Below are positions 1-8,350 of a stretch of 45,708 nucleotides of DNA, in pieces. How positions within the stretch are numbered: position 1 is the stretch's first letter; each line of letters opens with the position of its first letter. The notes beneath the pieces are model-generated. The model saw nothing but the letters and a program-made list of their open reading frames with translations. It was not told where the DNA came from and ran no database searches. Made by a program: the position numbers and the translations under genes. This DNA is from Streptomyces sp. NRRL F-2664 (GTDB lineage Bacteria > Actinomycetota > Actinomycetes > Streptomycetales > Streptomycetaceae), in the NCBI RefSeq assembly GCF_000719345.1, contig NZ_JOFX01000046.1, positions 1 to 45,708 on the forward strand, read 5' to 3'.

Positions 1-17
1 CCCCGAAGCCCCCGCCC

Positions 18-1229
18 CTACCCCCGGCCCAGGAGGACCGTGCCCGAGGAGCAGAACCAGCCGCCTGTGCCTGAGGCCAGGGCCACCTCGGGGAGGTGGC
101 CGCCGGGTTTGGTGACCTGGCCCGCTCCTGCCTCGCCGCGTAGTTGGCGCACCGCCTCGACCAGTAGGAACAGGCCCCGCATGCCCGGATGGCAGGCCGA
201 AAGGCCGCCGCCGTCCGTGTTGACCGGGAGTTCTCCGTCGCGCAACAGGCGGCCCTTCTCCACGAACGCCCCGCCTTCGCCTTTCGCGCAGAAGCCGAGG
301 TCCTCCAGGGTCACGAGGGTCATGTACGTGAAGGCGTCGTAGATCTCCGCGAGGTCCACGTCCGCCGGGGTGAGGCCCGCTCGTTCGAAGGCGATGCGGC
401 CCGAGACGGCGGCGGGGGAGACGGTGAAGTCCTGCCACTCCGACATGGTGGTGTGGGAGACGGAGGTGCCCGCGCCCAGAATCCATACGGGGGTCTTGGC
501 GGTGTCGGGGACGTAGTCCTCCGCTGCCAGCAGCACCGCGCAGCCGCCGTCCGAGCGGATGCAGCAGTGCAGTTTCGTGAAGGGGTCGGCGATCATCTCG
601 CCGGAGAGGGCCTCCTCGACGGTGATGGGGTCGCGGAACATCGCGTCCGGGTTGGTGGCCGCGTTGGCCCGGGCCTGGACGGCGACGGAGGCGAGCTGCT
701 CCAGCGTCGTCCCGTATTGGTGCATGTGGCGGCGGGCGGCCATGGCGTACTTGGAGACCAGGGTGTGGCCGTAGGGGACCTCGAACTGCAGGGGACCGCG
801 GGCGCCGAAGGAGAGGTTCGAGGTGCGGCGGCGCGCCTTGATGTCGGCCCGGGCCGTGGAGCCGTAGACCAGTAGTACGGCGTTGGCATGACCGGCGGCG
901 ATCGCGTCCGCCGCGTGCGCGGCCATGACCTCCCAGGTCGAGCCGCCGACGGAGGTGGAGTCGACCCAGGTGGGGCGCAGCCCCAGATACTCGGCCACCT
1001 CGACCGGTGCGAGCAGGCCGAGGCCGGCCGAGGCGAAACCGTCGATGACGGAGCGGTCGAGGCCGGAGTCGGCCAGGGCGCGCCGGGCCGCCTGTGCGTG
1101 GAGGGTGTAGGGGGTGGGGCCGTCCACCCGGCCGCAGTCCGAGAGGGCGATGCCGACCACCGCGACCCGTCGGCCGGGGCGGCGGGGGGTGGTTCCAGGT
1201 GTGAGTCCAGGCATGCCAGGACGGTACAT
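18..1229 (-). CDS. Thiolase-like lipid-transfer/acetyl-CoA acetyltransferase family protein
   Basis: The 403-residue product belongs to the thiolase-superfamily branch that includes SCP-x-type thiolases and Ltp aldolases. N-terminal VAVVGIALSD (residues 22-31), EIYDAFT (Tyr297) and the C-terminal GGGLSACHPGMRG (His347) are the family signatures. The segment where a thiolase nucleophile Cys is expected reads SVGGSTWEV, with no Cys. It probably cleaves or forms a C-C bond on a CoA ester; which reaction cannot be decided. It diverges from the acyl-CoA dehydrogenase at 1366. The ATG at 1229 lies inside a perfect palindromic operator and has no Shine-Dalgarno sequence, so the transcript may be leaderless or translation may begin at the in-frame ATG at 1214. 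Whether a partner gene follows downstream lies outside the window. Family is fairly sure, substrate unknown. Confidence 0.87.
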   Translation of the reverse strand: MYRPGMPGLTPGTTPRRPGRRVAVVGIALSDCGRVDGPTPYTLHAQAARRALADSGLDRSVIDGFASAGLGLLAPVEVAEYLGLRPTWVDSTSVGGSTWEVMAAHAADAIAAGHANAVLLVYGSTARADIKARRRTSNLSFGARGPLQFEVPYGHTLVSKYAMAARRHMHQYGTTLEQLASVAVQARANAATNPDAMFRDPITVEEALSGEMIADPFTKLHCCIRSDGGCAVLLAAEDYVPDTAKTPVWILGAGTSVSHTTMSEWQDFTVSPAAVSGRIAFERAGLTPADVDLAEIYDAFTYMTLVTLEDLGFCAKGEGGAFVEKGRLLRDGELPVNTDGGGLSACHPGMRGLFLLVEAVRQLRGEAGAGQVTKPGGHLPEVALASGTGGWFCSSGTVLLGRG

Positions 1230-1247
1230 CTGACGTATCGTCAGATG
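1227..1247. promoter_or_regulatory. Operator site 1, CTGACG-N3-CGTCAG palindrome (thiolase-like gene)
   Basis: The core CTGACGTATCGTCAG (1230-1244) is flanked by CAT and ATG, giving 9-bp perfect arms around a 3-bp centre. It overlaps the start codon of the minus-strand thiolase-like gene. The same core recurs at five other promoters in this window. A TetR-type dimer is the likely binder (inference). Confidence 0.8.
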
Positions 1248-1330
1248 CTAGGCCCCGCCGGCGCCTCGCCTCCGCGCGCCCGCAACCCACCGCCCGCGCC
1301 CCCTGTGCATCTGTCGCCCGCCGCCCTAAC

Positions 1331-1345
1331 ATGACGGCCCGTCAG
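1331..1345. promoter_or_regulatory. Operator site 2, ATGACG-N3-CGTCAG (acyl-CoA dehydrogenase operon)
   Basis: ATGACGGCCCGTCAG matches the shared palindrome except for the first base. It ends 20 bp before the ATG of the acyl-CoA dehydrogenase, just upstream of its GGGAGGAG ribosome binding site. With site 1 it gives each of the two divergent genes its own operator. Confidence 0.75.
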
Positions 1346-1365
1346 ATACGGGGAGGAGCCCGACG

Positions 1366-2700
1366 ATGGATGCCGCCTTCACCGCGGAGCAGGACGAGAT
1401 ACGGCGCACCCTGCGCGAGATCCTGGGCAAACGCTGCGGCCCCGACGAGGTCAAGGCCGCGGTGCGCACCGACGCCGGGTACGACCGCGAGCTGTGGCAG
1501 CAGCTCTCCCGGCAGCTCGGGCTGCCGGGCATCGCCGTCGCGGAGGAGTACGGCGGGGTCGGCTGCGCCCCCGCCGACCTGGCTCTGGCCTGCGAAGAGA
1601 CCGGACGGGTACTGCTGCCTTCGCCGCTCCTGGCCACCGCAGTGCTGTGCGCGCCCCTGATCGCCGCCCTCGGCACCGCCGCCCAGCGCTCCGCGCTGCT
1701 TGCGCCGCTGGCATCGGGCGGGCTGACCGCGGCGCTCGCCGTTCCCGGCCCGGCGCTGGCCACTGCCCTCGCGCTGACCGGTGAGGACACCGCGGCCCGG
1801 TGGTCCGGCGGCGGGCGGGCCGGCGGGGTGCAGGCCCGGGCCGGCGCGGACGGCGACGACAGCTGGCGGCTCTTCGGGGAGGTGGCCCAGGTGCTCGACG
1901 GGCACAGTGCCCCCCTGCTGCTGGTCGCCGCGCACACCGGCGGTTTCGCGCGCAGCCGTACGCTGCTCTTCCTCGTCCGGGAGGGCGCCCCCGGCCTCGT
2001 CCGGTCGCGGCAGACCGTGCTCGACGAGACGCGCCCGCAGGCGCGTGTCCAACTGCGCCACACCCCGGCGGAGTTGCTCGGTGCGACCGGTGGCGCGACC
2101 GGTGCCGGGGCCGCTGGTGGCGACGCCGGCGTGCCGGGGGCCCTCGCCGCCGTCGGCCGTACCGCCGCAGCCGTGCTCGCCGCCGAGGCGGTCGGGGCGG
2201 CCGAGCAGGCGCTGGCGCACACGGTGGAGTACGTGCGCCGGCGCGAGCAGTTCGGCCGGGCGGTCGGCTCCTTCCAGGCGGTCAAGCACCGGCTGGCGGA
2301 CCTCTACGTACAGGTGCAGGCGGCCCGGTCGGCCGCCTACTACGCGGCCTGGGACCCGGACCAGGGAGGCCTGGCGCTCGCGCAGGCGCTGGAGGCGCTG
2401 CGCGTGACGGCCGGGGAGGCGATCCAGCTGCACGGCGGCATCGGCTTCACCTGGGAGCACGACGCCCACCTCTATTTCAAGCGGGCGGCCTCGGACGAGC
2501 TGCTCTTCGGCCCGGTGCACCGGCTGCGGGCGCACGCCGCGGACCGTGCGGGCCTGTTCGCGCAGACGCCCGCCGCCGCATCCGCACCCGGGGTCGAGCC
2601 CGCCGCGGCCGGCGCCGCCACCCGGCCCGCATCCGCACCCTCCGCCGCGGCCCCCGCCGCGTCCCCGCCCCCGCCCCCGCAGAAGAAGGTGGCCGTCTGA
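1366..2700 (+). CDS. Acyl-CoA dehydrogenase
   Basis: This 444-residue flavoprotein would introduce an alpha,beta double bond into an acyl-CoA, passing electrons to ETF. The N-terminal helical domain (MDAAFTAEQDEIRRTLRE) is typical. The C-terminal half carries RRREQFGRAVGSFQAVKHRL (about 291-310) and GGIGFTWEHDAHLYFKRA (about 357-374), the form seen in actinobacterial FadE enzymes of sterol and side-chain pathways. A strong GGGAGGAG site at 1350-1357 supports the ATG. The last 45 or so residues are an Ala/Pro-rich tail ending PPPPPQKKVAV, not part of the catalytic fold. Its TGA overlaps the next gene's ATG by one base, so the two are translationally coupled. Operator site 2 lies immediately upstream. 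Confidence 0.93.
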   Translation: MDAAFTAEQDEIRRTLREILGKRCGPDEVKAAVRTDAGYDRELWQQLSRQLGLPGIAVAEEYGGVGCAPADLALACEETGRVLLPSPLLATAVLCAPLIAALGTAAQRSALLAPLASGGLTAALAVPGPALATALALTGEDTAARWSGGGRAGGVQARAGADGDDSWRLFGEVAQVLDGHSAPLLLVAAHTGGFARSRTLLFLVREGAPGLVRSRQTVLDETRPQARVQLRHTPAELLGATGGATGAGAAGGDAGVPGALAAVGRTAAAVLAAEAVGAAEQALAHTVEYVRRREQFGRAVGSFQAVKHRLADLYVQVQAARSAAYYAAWDPDQGGLALAQALEALRVTAGEAIQLHGGIGFTWEHDAHLYFKRAASDELLFGPVHRLRAHAADRAGLFAQTPAAASAPGVEPAAAGAATRPASAPSAAAPAASPPPPPQKKVAV

Positions 2701-3182
2701 TGGCTCGCGTGGCTCTCGGCGTCAAGCTGATGCAGAAGGTCTCCTCGACCATGCTGTTCGCCAAGATCGCACCGCACTTCGTCCCCGCCCTGGACAAGGC
2801 GGTGCACAGGCTCACCCGCGGCAAGGTCATGCTGAGCGCGCAGATGCTCCCCGGGGTGATCCTCACCGCCAGGGGCGCGCGGACCGGTGAACCGCGCACC
2901 ACACCGCTCGCGTGCATGCCGGAGGACGGCGGGGCGAGCTGGATCCTGATCGGGTCCAACTTCGGCCGGCCCGGGCACCCGGCATGGACCGGGAACCTGC
3001 TCAAGCACCCCGAGGCGAGCGTGAGTTGGCGGGGCGAGGACATCGCCGTACGGGCCCGGCTGCTGGCGGGCGAGGAGCGCGCCGCGGCCTGGCGGGCGGT
3101 GCTGGGGTTCTGGCCGCCGTACGCGACGTACCAGGCGCGCATCGAGCGTGAGATCCGGCTGTTCCGCCTGGAGCGTCGCTGA
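2700..3182 (+). CDS. Nitroreductase/deazaflavin (F420)-dependent oxidoreductase family protein
   Basis: The 160-residue product fits the Ddn/PNPOx-like split-barrel family that uses reduced F420 or a related flavin. Supporting segments are LTARGARTGEPRTTPL (about 59-74), SWILIGSNFGRPGHPAWTGNL (about 80-100) and HPEASVSW with a C-terminal WPPYATYQARI. Size and motif order match the family. The ATG shares its A with the TGA of the acyl-CoA dehydrogenase gene (TGATG), so both are expressed from the promoter with operator site 2. It may reduce or oxidise an intermediate of the same pathway; the substrate is not known. Confidence 0.88.
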   Translation: MARVALGVKLMQKVSSTMLFAKIAPHFVPALDKAVHRLTRGKVMLSAQMLPGVILTARGARTGEPRTTPLACMPEDGGASWILIGSNFGRPGHPAWTGNLLKHPEASVSWRGEDIAVRARLLAGEERAAAWRAVLGFWPPYATYQARIEREIRLFRLERR

Positions 3183-3240
3183 TCCCGGGCGGGCCGGAGC
3201 GCCGGCCCTGAGCCGGCGGCGGGCGTGGAGCCGCAGCGGG

Positions 3241-3265
3241 CGGCGGACCCGGGGCGGGTCCGCCG
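3241..3265. terminator. Bidirectional hairpin terminator
   Basis: CGGCGGACCC and GGGTCCGCCG form a perfect 10-bp stem around a GGGGC loop. The hairpin lies between the convergent oxidoreductase gene (stop 3182) and TetR gene (stop 3266) and could end transcription from both sides. There is no T-run, as is common in Streptomyces. Confidence 0.75.
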
Positions 3266-3913
3266 TTACCGGGTCGGCTTCTTGCCCGTGATGCCGAGGT
3301 GGACGAGCAGGGCCAGGTTCGGCTTGAGCTCGGCCTGCTTGACCCCCCAGGTCTGGAACCCCTTCTGGTGGGAGGCGACCGCGGCCAGCATGGCGACCAG
3401 CGAGCCGGCCATCGCCGCAGGGCTGACGTCCTTGTCCACCTTGCCCTTGGCCTGGAGCTCCTTCACCGACTCCGTGAGGGAGTTGGTGACCGAGTTCAGG
3501 ATCTTCATGCGGATCTTGTAGAACCGCTTGTCGCCCTCGGCCGCGCCGAGGTCGACCACGCGCAGGATCGCATCGTTGCGGCGCCAGAACTCCAGGAAGC
3601 CGTCCACGAGTTCCTCGGCGGCGGACCACCCGGACTTGCCCACCCAGCTGCGGCCCTCCACGAGCGCGGTCAACTGCGCGCCCTCGGTGGCCATGTGCTC
3701 GGCGATCTCCAGGACGGCGCCTTCGACGTCCGGGAAGTACTGGTAGAAGGTCGCGGGGGAGGTACCGGCCTTGCGGGCGACGTCGATCACCTTGACGTCG
3801 CGGTACGGCGAGGAGCTGAGCATCTCGCCGAGGCAGTCGAGCAGCTTCTGCCGCGTCGCCTGGCCGCGCCGGCCGGCGACACGCCCGTCGACGGTGCGTA
3901 CTTGTCCTGTCAT
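3266..3913 (-). CDS. TetR-family transcriptional regulator
   Basis: The 215-residue protein has a TetR helix-turn-helix at about residues 17-65 (RQKLLDCLGEMLSS ... VARKAGTSPATFYQYFPDVE), with the family's YFP-type recognition-helix end. The rest is a helical ligand-binding domain. It is the only TetR protein in the window and sits beside the first two CTGACG-N3-CGTCAG operators, so it is the best candidate to bind them. That assignment is an inference from proximity and site shape. A degenerate copy of the palindrome overlaps its own start codon and would allow autoregulation. The inducer would be expected to be a pathway CoA ester or substrate. The gene is convergent with the acyl-CoA dehydrogenase operon. 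Confidence 0.92.
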   Translation of the reverse strand: MTGQVRTVDGRVAGRRGQATRQKLLDCLGEMLSSSPYRDVKVIDVARKAGTSPATFYQYFPDVEGAVLEIAEHMATEGAQLTALVEGRSWVGKSGWSAAEELVDGFLEFWRRNDAILRVVDLGAAEGDKRFYKIRMKILNSVTNSLTESVKELQAKGKVDKDVSPAAMAGSLVAMLAAVASHQKGFQTWGVKQAELKPNLALLVHLGITGKKPTR

Positions 3914-3921
3914 GCCGTCAG
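3907..3921. promoter_or_regulatory. Possible degenerate operator over the TetR start codon
   Basis: CTGTCATGCCGTCAG has a perfect right half (CGTCAG) and a left half CTGTCA that matches CTGACG at four of six bases. It covers the ATG of the TetR gene. This is a weak match and could be chance. Confidence 0.35.
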
Positions 3922-4232
3922 CTTACCGAGGGGTGATCGGGGCGCTATTCGGCCGCCTGCAAATGGGGTTACACGCTCCCTGGCCTGGGGGGAAGCCTGT
4001 CCCGGGCGGCCGTGGGGGCGGATTCGCGCCGGGTGCGGCACGTGCTGCCGGTCCGGGCGCTGCCCCCGTCCCGGCCGGAAACACCCCATGATCACGTCCG
4101 GGCGTGTCGCCCGGTTCCATGAAGTTTCCCCCGAATAGTCTTATCAACAGGCTGTGGACAAGTTTTCGGGCGGATCATGGCTCGGAGGGGCGAGAGGGTA
4201 CATACCCCCGCAGAACGGAAGGAACCAGGCCC
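3914..4232. other. Intergenic region between the TetR and VOC genes
   Basis: These 319 bases between divergently transcribed genes hold no convincing coding sequence. The part nearest the TetR gene should contain its promoter, and the right end has a GGAAGGA ribosome binding site for the VOC gene. The only structured element seen is a DnaA-box-like inverted pair at 4141-4161. Confidence 0.6.
4141..4161. promoter_or_regulatory. Inverted pair of DnaA-box-like 9-mers
   Basis: TTATCAACA (4141-4149) and TGTGGACAA (4153-4161) face each other across a GGC spacer. The second is the exact complement of TTGTCCACA, the preferred Streptomyces DnaA box. The first differs by one base from TTATCCACA. A lone pair is not an origin, but DnaA could bind here. 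Confidence 0.45.
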
Positions 4233-5051
4233 ATGGCCGCATTCGTGGAAGGCGTACCCTGCTGGGTGGACGCCTCGCTTCCGGACGTCGAAGCGGGCAA
4301 GCGGTTCTACGGCGAGCTCTTCGGGTGGACCTACGCGGACAGCGCGGGCGCCGAGTACGGCCACTACACCCAGGCCTACAGCCGGGGCCGCAACGTCGCC
4401 GCCCTGGCCCCCAAGCCCGACGGCCGGATGCCCACGGTCTGGGGCGTCTACCTCTACACCACCGACGCCTACGCCTGCGCCCAGCGCATCCGGGCCGCGG
4501 GCGGCCAGATGGTGATGGACCCCATGCCGGTCGGCCCGTACGGAACCGCCGCGATGGCCGCCGACCCCGGCGGGGCCGTGTTCGGGCTGTGGCAGCCCGG
4601 CACCCACCACGGCTTCGAGGCCCAGCAGGAGCCGTACACGTACTGCTGGAGCGAGGTCTACACCCGGGCCCGCGACGCCGTGGACGTCTTCTACGCGAAG
4701 GTCTTCGGCTACGTCCCGCAGGACCAGGACGACGCCGGCGTCGAATACCGCCTCTGGTCGCCGCCCGGGAAGGCGCCCGGCACGGACTCCGCCGTGCTGG
4801 GCCGCAGTCTGATCACGGACGCCTTCCCGGAGATCATGCCGGCGCACTTCCTCGTCTACTTCGCCGTCCCCGACTGCGACCGGTCCGTGGCGACGGTGCA
4901 GCGGCTCGGCGGCCGGGTCACCGCGGACCCCTTCGACACCCCCTACGGGCGGATCGCGGTCGTCGCGGACAATCAGGGGGCGGTCTTCGGGCTCCTCTCG
5001 GAGCCCCGCACGCACTCCCCCGCGGAGGCCCGCGCCGAAGCGGAGGGGTAG
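4233..5051 (+). CDS. VOC family (glyoxalase/bleomycin-resistance-like) protein, two domains
   Basis: The 272-residue protein contains two vicinal-oxygen-chelate modules in tandem. The first opens with [24 protein letters not shown] and ends with [13 protein letters not shown]. The second opens with [26 protein letters not shown] and ends with [13 protein letters not shown]. This two-domain type is common in Streptomyces and is usually annotated only as a hydroxylase-like or glyoxalase-like protein; the substrate is unknown. The ATG at 4233 was chosen because GGAAGGA (4217-4223) precedes it and the first VOC strand starts right after it. It appears to be a single-gene unit. Confidence 0.88.
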   Translation: MAAFVEGVPCWVDASLPDVEAGKRFYGELFGWTYADSAGAEYGHYTQAYSRGRNVAALAPKPDGRMPTVWGVYLYTTDAYACAQRIRAAGGQMVMDPMPVGPYGTAAMAADPGGAVFGLWQPGTHHGFEAQQEPYTYCWSEVYTRARDAVDVFYAKVFGYVPQDQDDAGVEYRLWSPPGKAPGTDSAVLGRSLITDAFPEIMPAHFLVYFAVPDCDRSVATVQRLGGRVTADPFDTPYGRIAVVADNQGAVFGLLSEPRTHSPAEARAEAEG

Positions 5052-5053
5052 CC

Positions 5054-5071
5054 CCCGGCACGATCGCCGGG
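5054..5071. terminator. Short hairpin after the VOC gene
   Basis: CCCGGC and GCCGGG pair around the loop ACGATC, two bases after the VOC stop codon. The stem is only 6 bp, so termination is uncertain. Confidence 0.4.
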
Positions 5072-5245
5072 CAGATCACACCCGGCTGCTCGCCGTGCCG
5101 GGGCCGGACCCGTCCCGGGCCTGACAGAATCGGGGTTGCGCGACCCGGGCTGCGCCCCGGAATGAGACGCTGCACGGGGCAGGGCCCCGTGCCGGTGGGA
5201 GCGGGCCCGGTGAGTGGCCCGTACGGGGAGGTGTGGAGGCGAGTG

Positions 5246-7666
5246 GTGGAGCAGCTGACGCAGCACGACCCGAGACGGATCGGCCCCTTCGAGGTGCTGG
5301 GACGGCTCGGCGCCGGCGGCATGGGGCTGGTCTATCTCGCGCGGTCGGCGTCCGGACGGCGGGTCGCGATCAAGACGGTGCGGACCGAGCTCGCCGAGGA
5401 CCAGCTGTTCCGCGTGCGGTTCACCCGCGAGGTCGAGGCGGCGCGGGCCGTGTCCGGTTTCTACACGGCCGCCGTGGTCGACGCCGACCCGCGGGCCGCC
5501 GTGCCGTGGCTGGCCACCGCCTACGTCCCGGCCCCCTCCCTGGAGGAGATCGTCAACGAGTGCGGGCCGATGCCCGCCCAGGCCGTGCGGTGGCTCGCCG
5601 CCGGTATCGCCGAGGCCCTGCAGTCCATCCACGGCGCCGGGCTCGTCCACCGCGACCTGAAGCCGTCCAACGTGCTCGTCGTCGAGGACGGCCCGCGCGT
5701 GATCGACTTCGGTATCGCGAGCGGCGTCTCCAACACCCGCCTGACCATGACGAACGTCGCCGTCGGCACCCCCGCCTACATGTCGCCCGAGCAGGCGAAG
5801 GACTCGCGCAGCGTCAAGGGCGCCAGCGACGTCTTCTCACTCGGCTCCACGCTGGTCTTCGCCGCGACCGGGCACCCGCCCTACCACGGGGCGAACCCGG
5901 TGGAGACGGTCTTCATGCTGCTGCGCGAGGGCCCGAACCTGGAGGGGCTCCCCGAGGAGCTGCGGCCGCTCATCGAGTCCTGCATGCAGATGGACGCCTC
6001 CCTGCGACCCACCCCGGCCGACCTCCAGGCGCAGCTGGCACCGCACCTGTTCGACGGCGGCGACGACAGCGGCACCGCGTCGGCGTGGCTGCCCGGCCGG
6101 GCCGTCGCGATGATCGAGGCCCGGCGCGCGGGCAACCGTACGCCCGCCGCGTCGGTGCCCGCGCCCGGTCGCGACGGCGGCGGCGCCGGCGGTGCGCGCG
6201 GCCGGGGGCCGCAGTCCGAACAGGCGACGCACCGCCGCCCGCGGGGCGCCGAGGGCTGGGTGGACCCGCGTACCGGCCAGGCCGTGCCGGCACGCCCGCA
6301 GCACCCGCCGCGGTCCCCGGCGCCGTCGGGGGAGCCGGTGCGGCTGGGCGGCTCGCCGGTGCCGATCGGGCCCGGCCCGTTCGCGACGGCCGCGGCGTCT
6401 GCGGCGTCTGCGGCGCACGCCTCGGCCGTGGACTCCGCCACCGGCTGGATCCGTCCTCCGGACGGGTCCGCGCCCCCGCACGCCACCGGACCGGTCGCCC
6501 CGGCCGTGCCGGGCCCCGGCCCGGCCCCCGACAGCGGCCGCTGGCGGCCGTGGCGCTTCCGCATGTCGAACGAGGTGTGGGGGACGCCGACCGTCGCCGG
6601 CAACCTGCTGTACGTGACCTCCTTCGAGGTGCACGCGCTGGACGTGGCGAGCGGCCGCCGGCAGTTCAAGACCCGCGACGTGGCCTGGTCCATGGCGGTG
6701 GCCGACGGCCGCATCCACGCCTCCGACGGGCCGTCCCTCTACGCCCTCGACGGCTCCGACGGCTCCGAGCGGTGGCGGCTGTCCACCGACGCCTGGGTGT
6801 ACGCCCTGCGTGCCGAGCGCGGCACGGTGGTCACCGCCACGCGCGGCGGCGGCGTGCAGGCCTGGGAGGCGTCCAGCGGCCACAAGCTGTGGGAGCTGAC
6901 GGGCGCGCAGAGCGACTTCGAGACCCCGGAGGCGGCTCCCGTCCTCCACGACGGCACGGTGTACGTGTGGCAGGACGCGCGGCTGCGCGCCCTGGACGCC
7001 CGCAGCGGCCGCGAGTCCTGGTCGTATCCGATCGGTGACGCGGCCTCCTGCGGCAACGTGCCCGTCCGGGTCACACCCGCCGCGGACGGCCATGTGTACG
7101 TCGCCGCCGGCACCCGGGTGATCTCCGTGGACCGGGCCTCGGGCCGGGTCCGCTGGCACTTCGAGGCTCCCGCGGTCTTCCTGGCGCCGCCGGCCTTCGC
7201 GCCGGGCGCGGCCGTCACGGGCGGCGGGGTGTACCTCGCCGACTACCTGGGCACCGTGTACGCGCTCGACGCGGCCACCGGCCAGGACCGCTGGCGGATC
7301 GCGACGGAGTCGCGGCAGTCCTCCGACCCGGTGCTGGTGGTGGGCGGCAACGTCCACCTGGGGGCGGGCAGCGCGCTGTACACGCTGGACGCGGTCACCG
7401 GTACCCCGAAGTGGCGGTTCGCGGCGGGCGGGGAGATCACCGGACTGCCCGCGGTCGCGGACGGCCGGGTGCACTTCGGTTCGGCCGACCACTGCCTCTA
7501 CACGCTGGACGCGGCGGGCGGCCAGCTCCGCTGGAAGCTGGCCACGGGTGGCGAGATCACCGGCGCCCCGGTCGCGGAGGGCGGCGTGGTGTACGCGTGC
7601 AGCAAGGACCGCTGCGTGTACGCCCTGGACGCGGCGAAGGGTACGGGCACCCGTACGAGCGGTTGA
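5246..7666 (+). CDS. Serine/threonine protein kinase with C-terminal PQQ-type beta-propeller
   Basis: The 806-residue protein begins with a PknB-like kinase domain (about 12-270): glycine loop [15 protein letters not shown]-anchoring Lys43 (VAIK), [10 protein letters not shown] (His135-Arg136-Asp137), DFG (154-156) and TPAYMSPEQ. All catalytic residues are present. A Pro/Ala/Gly-rich linker follows (about 275-430). From about residue 432 there are repeated blades of the form LYALD...G...WR, a PQQ-like propeller that may sense a ligand or protein. No transmembrane helix lies between kinase and propeller, unlike PknB or PknD, so it should be cytoplasmic. Several in-frame GTG codons exist; 5246 follows TGGAGG at 5234-5239. 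Confidence 0.9.
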   Translation: MEQLTQHDPRRIGPFEVLGRLGAGGMGLVYLARSASGRRVAIKTVRTELAEDQLFRVRFTREVEAARAVSGFYTAAVVDADPRAAVPWLATAYVPAPSLEEIVNECGPMPAQAVRWLAAGIAEALQSIHGAGLVHRDLKPSNVLVVEDGPRVIDFGIASGVSNTRLTMTNVAVGTPAYMSPEQAKDSRSVKGASDVFSLGSTLVFAATGHPPYHGANPVETVFMLLREGPNLEGLPEELRPLIESCMQMDASLRPTPADLQAQLAPHLFDGGDDSGTASAWLPGRAVAMIEARRAGNRTPAASVPAPGRDGGGAGGARGRGPQSEQATHRRPRGAEGWVDPRTGQAVPARPQHPPRSPAPSGEPVRLGGSPVPIGPGPFATAAASAASAAHASAVDSATGWIRPPDGSAPPHATGPVAPAVPGPGPAPDSGRWRPWRFRMSNEVWGTPTVAGNLLYVTSFEVHALDVASGRRQFKTRDVAWSMAVADGRIHASDGPSLYALDGSDGSERWRLSTDAWVYALRAERGTVVTATRGGGVQAWEASSGHKLWELTGAQSDFETPEAAPVLHDGTVYVWQDARLRALDARSGRESWSYPIGDAASCGNVPVRVTPAADGHVYVAAGTRVISVDRASGRVRWHFEAPAVFLAPPAFAPGAAVTGGGVYLADYLGTVYALDAATGQDRWRIATESRQSSDPVLVVGGNVHLGAGSALYTLDAVTGTPKWRFAAGGEITGLPAVADGRVHFGSADHCLYTLDAAGGQLRWKLATGGEITGAPVAEGGVVYACSKDRCVYALDAAKGTGTRTSG

Positions 7667-7673
7667 CCCGGGA

Positions 7674-7691
7674 GGGGCCGGGTCCGGCCCC
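7674..7691. terminator. Hairpin after the kinase gene
   Basis: GGGGCCG and CGGCCCC form a 7-bp all-GC stem with a 4-base loop, starting eight bases after the kinase stop and before the cyclophilin gene. Confidence 0.5.
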
Positions 7692-7732
7692 GCCGGGTAG
7701 CGCACCGCACCGGGAGTGACAGGATGGGACCC

Positions 7733-8230
7733 ATGAGCAACGTCTACTTCGACATCACCATCAACGGCGCCCCGGCGGGCCGCATCGTCTTCAACCTCTT
7801 CGACGAGGTCGTCCCGAAGACGGCGCGCAACTTCCGTGAGCTGGCCACCGGCCAGAACGGCTACGGCTACGCGGGCTCCGGCTTCCACCGCATCATCCCG
7901 CAGTTCATGCTCCAGGGCGGTGACTTCACCAACCACAACGGCACCGGCGGCAAGTCCATCTACGGCGAGAAGTTCGAGGACGAGAACTTCAACCTGAAGC
8001 ACGACCGCAAGTACCTGCTGTCGATGGCGAACGCCGGCCGCAACACCAACGGCTCGCAGTTCTTCATCACCACCGTCGTCACCCCGTGGCTCGACGGCAA
8101 GCACGTCGTCTTCGGCGAGGTCGTCTCGGGCCAGGAGCTCGTCGACCAGATCGAGGCCCTGGGCTCGCAGTCCGGCGCGCCCAAGGGCAAGGTCGAGATC
8201 GCGGCCTCCGGCGTCGTCGACGCCGCCTGA
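7733..8230 (+). CDS. Peptidyl-prolyl cis-trans isomerase, cyclophilin type
   Basis: This 165-residue single-domain cyclophilin would catalyse proline isomerisation during protein folding in the cytoplasm. Signatures are [20 protein letters not shown] at the start, the active-site segment [17 protein letters not shown] (His and Arg before the Gln-Gly-Gly), [11 protein letters not shown], and [12 protein letters not shown]. Length matches bacterial cytosolic cyclophilins and there is no signal peptide. The ATG at 7733 is preferred to one at 7724 because AGGA at 7721-7724 gives normal spacing and the family starts MSNVYFD. Confidence 0.96.
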   Translation: MSNVYFDITINGAPAGRIVFNLFDEVVPKTARNFRELATGQNGYGYAGSGFHRIIPQFMLQGGDFTNHNGTGGKSIYGEKFEDENFNLKHDRKYLLSMANAGRNTNGSQFFITTVVTPWLDGKHVVFGEVVSGQELVDQIEALGSQSGAPKGKVEIAASGVVDAA

Positions 8231-8254
8231 TCACCACCCGCCCACCCGGCCGGT

Positions 8255-8286
8255 CGGCCCCGCCCCCTCCCTGGGGGCCGGGGCCG
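8255..8286. terminator. Strong hairpin terminator after the cyclophilin gene
   Basis: CGGCCCCG pairs with CGGGGCCG and the inner CCCCC pairs with GGGGG, leaving a short loop and a single bulged base. It lies 25 bases after the cyclophilin stop. Confidence 0.7.
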
Positions 8287-8350
8287 CCGCCGTGTCGGGG
8301 CCGCCTGGTAGCGTGACCGGCCGTCTGTCCATGGGGGAGGGGGTCGGGCC

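Noticed and set aside
1342..2535. Minus-strand frames opposite the acyl-CoA dehydrogenase gene
   Set aside because: High G+C content keeps several frames open; only the plus-strand frame has family motifs and a ribosome binding site.
5837..8104. 755-residue minus-strand frame opposite the kinase and cyclophilin genes
   Set aside because: It spans two well-supported genes and has only low-complexity translation.
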